Assembly (NCBI RefSeq): GCF_002101585.1
Contig: NZ_LQOT01000012.1
Span: forward strand, 1-64,000
Reading direction: 5' to 3'
DNA length: 64,000 nucleotides
Source: Mycolicibacter engbaekii
GTDB lineage: Bacteria; Actinomycetota; Actinomycetes; Mycobacteriales; Mycobacteriaceae
In this document: positions 60,915-64,000 of the stretch, one piece after another
Position numbering within the stretch: position 1 is the stretch's first letter
Layout of the letters: the number at the start of each line of letters is the position of its first letter
Translations under genes and position numbers: made by a program
Notes under the pieces: generated by a model
What the model saw: the letters and a program-made list of their open reading frames with translations, nothing else
Database searches by the model: none
Told to the model about the DNA's origin: nothing

Positions 60915-61946
60915 TCAGGCCAGGGCCTTGCCGGCGCTGTGCAGGTCGTTGCAGGCTTCGATGACCCGCTCGGTCATGGAGGCCTCGGCCTTCTTGAGGT
61001 AGCTGCGCGGGTCGTAGGTCTTCTTGTTGCCGACCTCGCCGTCCACCTTGAGGACACCGTCATAGTTGGTGAACATGTGCGCGGCGACCGGGCGGGTGAA
61101 CGCGTACTGGGTGTCGGTGTCGACGTTCATCTTCACCACGCCGTAGCGCAGCGCCTCCTCGATCTCGGACTTCAGCGAGCCCGAGCCGCCGTGGAAGACG
61201 AAGTCGAACGGCTTGGAACCCTCGGCGAGGCCCAGCTTGGCCGACGCGACCTTCTGGCCTTCGGCCAGGATGTCCGGGCGCAGCTTGACGTTGCCCGGCT
61301 TGTAGACGCCGTGCACGTTGCCGAAGGTGGCGGCCAGCAGGTACTGGCCCTGCTCGCCGGCACCGAGGGCGGCGACGGTCTTCTCGAAGTCTTCGGGCGA
61401 GGTGTAGAGCTTCTCGTTGATCTCGGCTTCCACCCCGTCCTCTTCGCCGCCGACCACACCGATCTCGACCTCGAGGATGATCTTGGCGGCCACCGCCTGG
61501 GCCAGCAGCTCCTGGGCGATGGTCAGGTTCTCATCGATCGGCACGGCCGAGCCGTCCCACATGTGCGACTGGAACAGCGGGTTCTGGCCGGCCTTGACCC
61601 GATCAGCCGAGATCGCCAGCAGCGGCCGCACGAATCCGTCCAGCTTGTCCTTCGGGCAGTGGTCGGTGTGCAGGGCCACGTTGATCGGGTACTTGGCGGC
61701 GATCACGTGGGCGAATTCGGCCAGGGCCACCGCCCCGGTCACCATGTCCTTGACACCCAGACCGGAGCCGAACTCCGCGCCGCCGGTGGAGAACTGGATG
61801 ATGCCGTCGCTGCCGGCGTCAGCAAAGCCCTTGATCGCCGCGTTGATGGTCTCCGACGATGTGCAGTTGATCGCCGGGAACGCGTAGGAGTTCTCCTTGG
61901 CGCGGGCCAGCATCTCGGCGTAGACCTCGGGGGTAGCGATGGGCAT
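60915..61946 (-). CDS. fba: Class II fructose-1,6-bisphosphate aldolase
   Basis: A 343-residue zinc aldolase of glycolysis and gluconeogenesis. HTDHCPKDKLDGF carries the catalytic Asp and a Zn His, GVVGGEEDGV the next region, TFGNVHGVYKPGNV and FVFHGGSGS the remaining His ligands, and NVDTDTQYAFTRP the phosphate site. The ATG at 61946 follows AGGAGGAGAG; an upstream in-frame ATG at 61994 has no such signal. Length fits Rv0363c. Confidence 0.97.
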   Translation of the reverse strand: MPIATPEVYAEMLARAKENSYAFPAINCTSSETINAAIKGFADAGSDGIIQFSTGGAEFGSGLGVKDMVTGAVALAEFAHVIAAKYPINVALHTDHCPKDKLDGFVRPLLAISADRVKAGQNPLFQSHMWDGSAVPIDENLTIAQELLAQAVAAKIILEVEIGVVGGEEDGVEAEINEKLYTSPEDFEKTVAALGAGEQGQYLLAATFGNVHGVYKPGNVKLRPDILAEGQKVASAKLGLAEGSKPFDFVFHGGSGSLKSEIEEALRYGVVKMNVDTDTQYAFTRPVAAHMFTNYDGVLKVDGEVGNKKTYDPRSYLKKAEASMTERVIEACNDLHSAGKALA

Positions 61947-62017
61947 GGAACTCTCTCCTCCTGGGTGCAAACGGTGTCCCCCCAGTATCCCCAACGGTTA
62001 ATCTCCCACGACACCGG

Positions 62018-62023
62018 TATGTT
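62018..62023 (+). promoter_or_regulatory. -10 element for dedA gene
   Basis: TATGTT ends 8 bases before the ATG at 62032, so the transcript would be leaderless or have a 1-2 base leader. Confidence 0.45.
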
Positions 62024-62031
62024 GGGGCCTC

Positions 62032-62730
62032 ATGAGCATGACGGTGGCGGCGATGCCCCACATATTGGACCCGATGTACTGGATCGGGCAGGGCGGCCTG
62101 TTCGAGCACGCGGTCCTGCCGGCCATCCTGGTGATCGTCTTCGTCGAAACCGGTCTGCTGTTTCCCCTGCTGCCCGGCGAATCGCTGTTGGTCACCGGTG
62201 GCCTGCTGGCCGCCGCCGGCAACCCCGACATCTGGGTGCTGGCCCCGGCCGTGGCGGTCGTGGCGATATTGGGCGACCAGACCGGCTACTTCATCGGCCG
62301 CCGCATCGGGCCGGCACTGTTCAAGAAAGAGGACTCCCGCTTCTTCAAGAAGCACTACGTGACCGATTCGCACGCCTTCTTCGAGAAGTACGGGCCGGCC
62401 GCCATCATTCTGGCCCGCTTCGTACCGTTCGCCAGGACGTTCGTCCCGGCGATCGCCGGCGTGTCCTACATGCGCTACCCGGTCTACCTGGCGTTCGACA
62501 TCGTGGGTGGCATCCTGTGGGGCGCCGGGATGACCCTGACGGGGTACTGGCTGGGCACCAAGGTGCCGGGCATCACCGACCACCTGGAATTGATCATCAT
62601 CGGGATTCTGTTCGTCTCGCTGCTTCCGGCGATCTACTCGGCGGTCAAGGCGTATCTGTCCCGGCGCGCCAATCGTGCGGTGCAGACCCCGGCGGATCCG
62701 GCCGCTGTCAGCACCCGTAACCCCGAGTAG
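62032..62730 (+). CDS. DedA-family membrane protein (SNARE-associated/VTT domain)
   Basis: A 232-residue protein with about five hydrophobic segments. ETGLLFPLLPGESLL is the first conserved re-entrant region, GDQTGYFIGRRIG follows, and ARFVPFARTFVPAIAG is the second re-entrant motif with the essential Arg residues. DedA proteins flip or recycle lipid carriers and phospholipids in a proton-dependent way. It corresponds to Rv0364. Second in-frame ATG codons at 62038 and 62053 are possible starts. Confidence 0.92.
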   Translation: MSMTVAAMPHILDPMYWIGQGGLFEHAVLPAILVIVFVETGLLFPLLPGESLLVTGGLLAAAGNPDIWVLAPAVAVVAILGDQTGYFIGRRIGPALFKKEDSRFFKKHYVTDSHAFFEKYGPAAIILARFVPFARTFVPAIAGVSYMRYPVYLAFDIVGGILWGAGMTLTGYWLGTKVPGITDHLELIIIGILFVSLLPAIYSAVKAYLSRRANRAVQTPADPAAVSTRNPE

Positions 62731-62740
62731 TTCGCGCCGG

Positions 62741-63850
62741 CTACCGGGCGGCCGCGACCACGTGGGCGGCCTCCATCAGCATCCACCCGCCCAGTTGCAC
62801 CGACAGATCCCGCTCGGGGACCTCGGATTCGTATACGGCGCCGGCGATCGACGTGGCCAGCGCGCCATCGCCGCGGGGTACCTCGGCCGCCTGATCCCAG
62901 AACGCGCCGAACAGCGGCAACCCGTTCACCGACTGCCGGTAGTCCCACGCCGATTTCGCCGACGCCAGCACCAGCTGTGCCGCGGTGTCGCGCGCCGCGG
63001 TGTCGGCCGCGCTGTCCCCGGGCAGCGTGGTGGCCGTCACCGCCAGGTAGCGGGCGGTGATCCCGGCGAACAACCCGCCGTCGCCGCCGCCGGCTCCCTT
63101 GATCACTCCGCCGGGAGCCATATGCTCGCGCACGGCGGCCACCAACCGGTGGACCCGGGCGAAGTGCCTTTCGGCGCCGGTGCGCGCCGCCAGTTCGGTC
63201 TCCAGTCCGAGCACCACGCCCTGGCAGTAGGTGTACTGCGCCCGCACCAGCGAACCGGCCCGGATGCCGTCGAACACCAGGTGGGTCTCCGGGTCGATCA
63301 GGGTGGCGTCGATCCAGTCGCCCATCTCCACGGCGCGCTGCAGCCACCCCGGTTCGCGGGCCAGGAAGATCCCGGCCGGGCCGTTGGCGGGAGCGTTGAA
63401 GAAGGGCTCGGTGAACTGCTCGTCCTTGCGCCAGGGGATGCCGCCGCCGGCTTCGGGCATCCAGGAGTCGGTCAGCTCGCGGGTCAAGGTGCCCAGGGCG
63501 CGGCGCCGGTCGGCGCCGGTGACGTGGGCCGCGCGTTGGATCGCCAACGCCAGCCAGGCCATGTCGTCGTAGTAGGCGTTGGTCCAGCGGCCCACGTTGC
63601 GCAGCCGGTGGGTGCGGATCTGCCGCTTGATCCGGGTGACCCGCTCGGGCTGCGGGTCGCGCAGCTGCGCGTCGACCAGGCAGTCCAGCAGGTGCGCCTG
63701 CCACCAGTAATGCCAGTGCGGCGCGCGCCGTACCGGCGGCCAGGCCACGACGCCCAGCTGCGTGCCGGGCAGATGCCACAGCGCCTTGAGGTGGCGTGCG
63801 GTGACCGCGGCTTCGGCGCTTTCGGCACGGTTCGCCCAGAGGTGGTCCAT
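62741..63850 (-). CDS. Glycoside hydrolase family 76-type protein (Rv0365c type)
   Basis: A 369-residue (alpha/alpha)6-barrel protein of the GH76 group (alpha-1,6-mannanases). TNAYYDDMAWLALAI holds the paired Asp residues of the family active site, GGIPWRK and YTYCQGVVLGLE are further family motifs. There is no signal peptide, so it would act inside the cell, perhaps on mannose-containing glycolipid precursors; that is inference. The ATG at 63850 gives the length of Rv0365c. The upstream extension to 63991 runs through a terminator hairpin and is rejected. Confidence 0.88.
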   Translation of the reverse strand: MDHLWANRAESAEAAVTARHLKALWHLPGTQLGVVAWPPVRRAPHWHYWWQAHLLDCLVDAQLRDPQPERVTRIKRQIRTHRLRNVGRWTNAYYDDMAWLALAIQRAAHVTGADRRRALGTLTRELTDSWMPEAGGGIPWRKDEQFTEPFFNAPANGPAGIFLAREPGWLQRAVEMGDWIDATLIDPETHLVFDGIRAGSLVRAQYTYCQGVVLGLETELAARTGAERHFARVHRLVAAVREHMAPGGVIKGAGGGDGGLFAGITARYLAVTATTLPGDSAADTAARDTAAQLVLASAKSAWDYRQSVNGLPLFGAFWDQAAEVPRGDGALATSIAGAVYESEVPERDLSVQLGGWMLMEAAHVVAAAR

Positions 63851-63880
63851 AGCCGTTGATCTTGCCGCATAAGCCGAGCG

Positions 63881-63919
63881 TGGACCTTCCCGCGGACCGG
63901 CGATCCGCGGGAAGATCCA
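63881..63919 (-). terminator. Strong terminator hairpin after the right-edge gene
   Basis: CTTCCCGCGGA (63886-63896) and TCCGCGGGAAG (63904-63914) pair perfectly with a 7-base loop, and TGGA/TCCA extend the stem with one mismatch to 63881-63919. It lies 12 bases beyond the stop of the right-edge gene and upstream of the GH76 gene on the same strand. Confidence 0.7.
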
Positions 63920-63930
63920 CAGCTCAGGTA

Positions 63931-64000
63931 TCAGAAGGGCAGCTCGAAGCCGCCCCCGTCGGTGAGCTGACCGAACAGGTCCAGAATCCACTGGATCGCG
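63931..64000 (-). CDS. Partial gene at right edge, C-terminus only
   Basis: The minus strand from the window end reads AIQWILDLFGQLTDGGGFEL and two more residues before TGA at 63931. The codon usage is GC3-rich, and the stop is followed by a strong hairpin, both signs of a real gene end. Too little is present to name it. Confidence 0.55.
   Translation of the reverse strand, partial: AIQWILDLFGQLTDGGGFELPF

Noticed and set aside
63851..63991. A 47-residue N-terminal extension of the GH76 protein
   Set aside because: It would be translated through a strong terminator hairpin and overlap the end of the preceding gene in another frame.

Overview
The window is chromosomal DNA of a mycobacterium. 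The evidence is a GC content of roughly 68-70 %, a gene order that follows a reversed Mycobacterium tuberculosis Rv0356c-Rv0435c segment in many blocks, F420-dependent glucose-6-phosphate dehydrogenase, PknG/GlnH/GlnX, CtpH, a VirR-like LytR_C protein, a mycofactocin-type dehydrogenase, a PGRS glycine-rich protein and many leaderless promoters. The species cannot be named from the sequence alone. The lpqL duplication, the P450/SDR cassette and a PGRS protein without a PE domain argue against M. tuberculosis itself.

Layout. 1-630: a lower-GC left edge without a secure gene. 631-2787: tandem AAA ATPase. 2796-6138: VOC protein, then a P450 / TetR / SDR cassette whose two promoter regions share one palindrome. 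6165-9515 (minus): DUF3263 - virR - sodC - ybdK - LON-domain operon. 9689-17480 (plus): def - GNAT - xthA - small membrane protein - ctpH - small membrane protein. 17506-18092 (minus): an M-box magnesium riboswitch followed by a 26-codon ORF and a 64-residue protein. 18244-20010: MFS exporter. 20179-23385: TPP riboswitch and thiC-thiD-hydrolase operon. 23386-29835 (minus): fabH, a 57-bp tandem repeat, a double-domain TetR regulator, two tandem LpqL-type M28 lipoproteins (one apparently inactivated) and an SGNH hydrolase. 29870-32639: thiG-thiS-thiO, with thiE divergent. 32746-40219: mutT3, then the glnX-glnH-pknG nutrient-sensing operon, a cupin, fgd1 and an MBL hydrolase. 40437-45299: hemophore-type protein, methyltransferase, TrkA-type K+ regulator divergent from a K+/H+ antiporter, and a phosphodiesterase. 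45344-49336: a divergent pair of secreted glycine-rich proteins, one a 994-residue PGRS protein carried by a Sec signal peptide. 49375-54442: fadE7, SDR, metZ, rhodanese, purT. 54566-64000: DoxX, thioesterase/purA, M50 protease, CDF exporter, DUF3151, membrane protein, fba, dedA, GH76 and the tail of another gene.

Themes. Thiamine synthesis is spread over three transcription units, of which only thiC carries a recognisable TPP riboswitch. Cation homeostasis recurs (CtpH, M-box gene, CDF exporter, TrkA and antiporter). Three convergent gene junctions carry long inverted repeats, two of which share an identical 18-mer. The best candidates for undescribed biology are the M-box/short-ORF/small-protein unit, the Sec-signal PGRS locus with its divergent partner, CtpH framed by two related small membrane proteins, and the degenerate LpqL paralogue.
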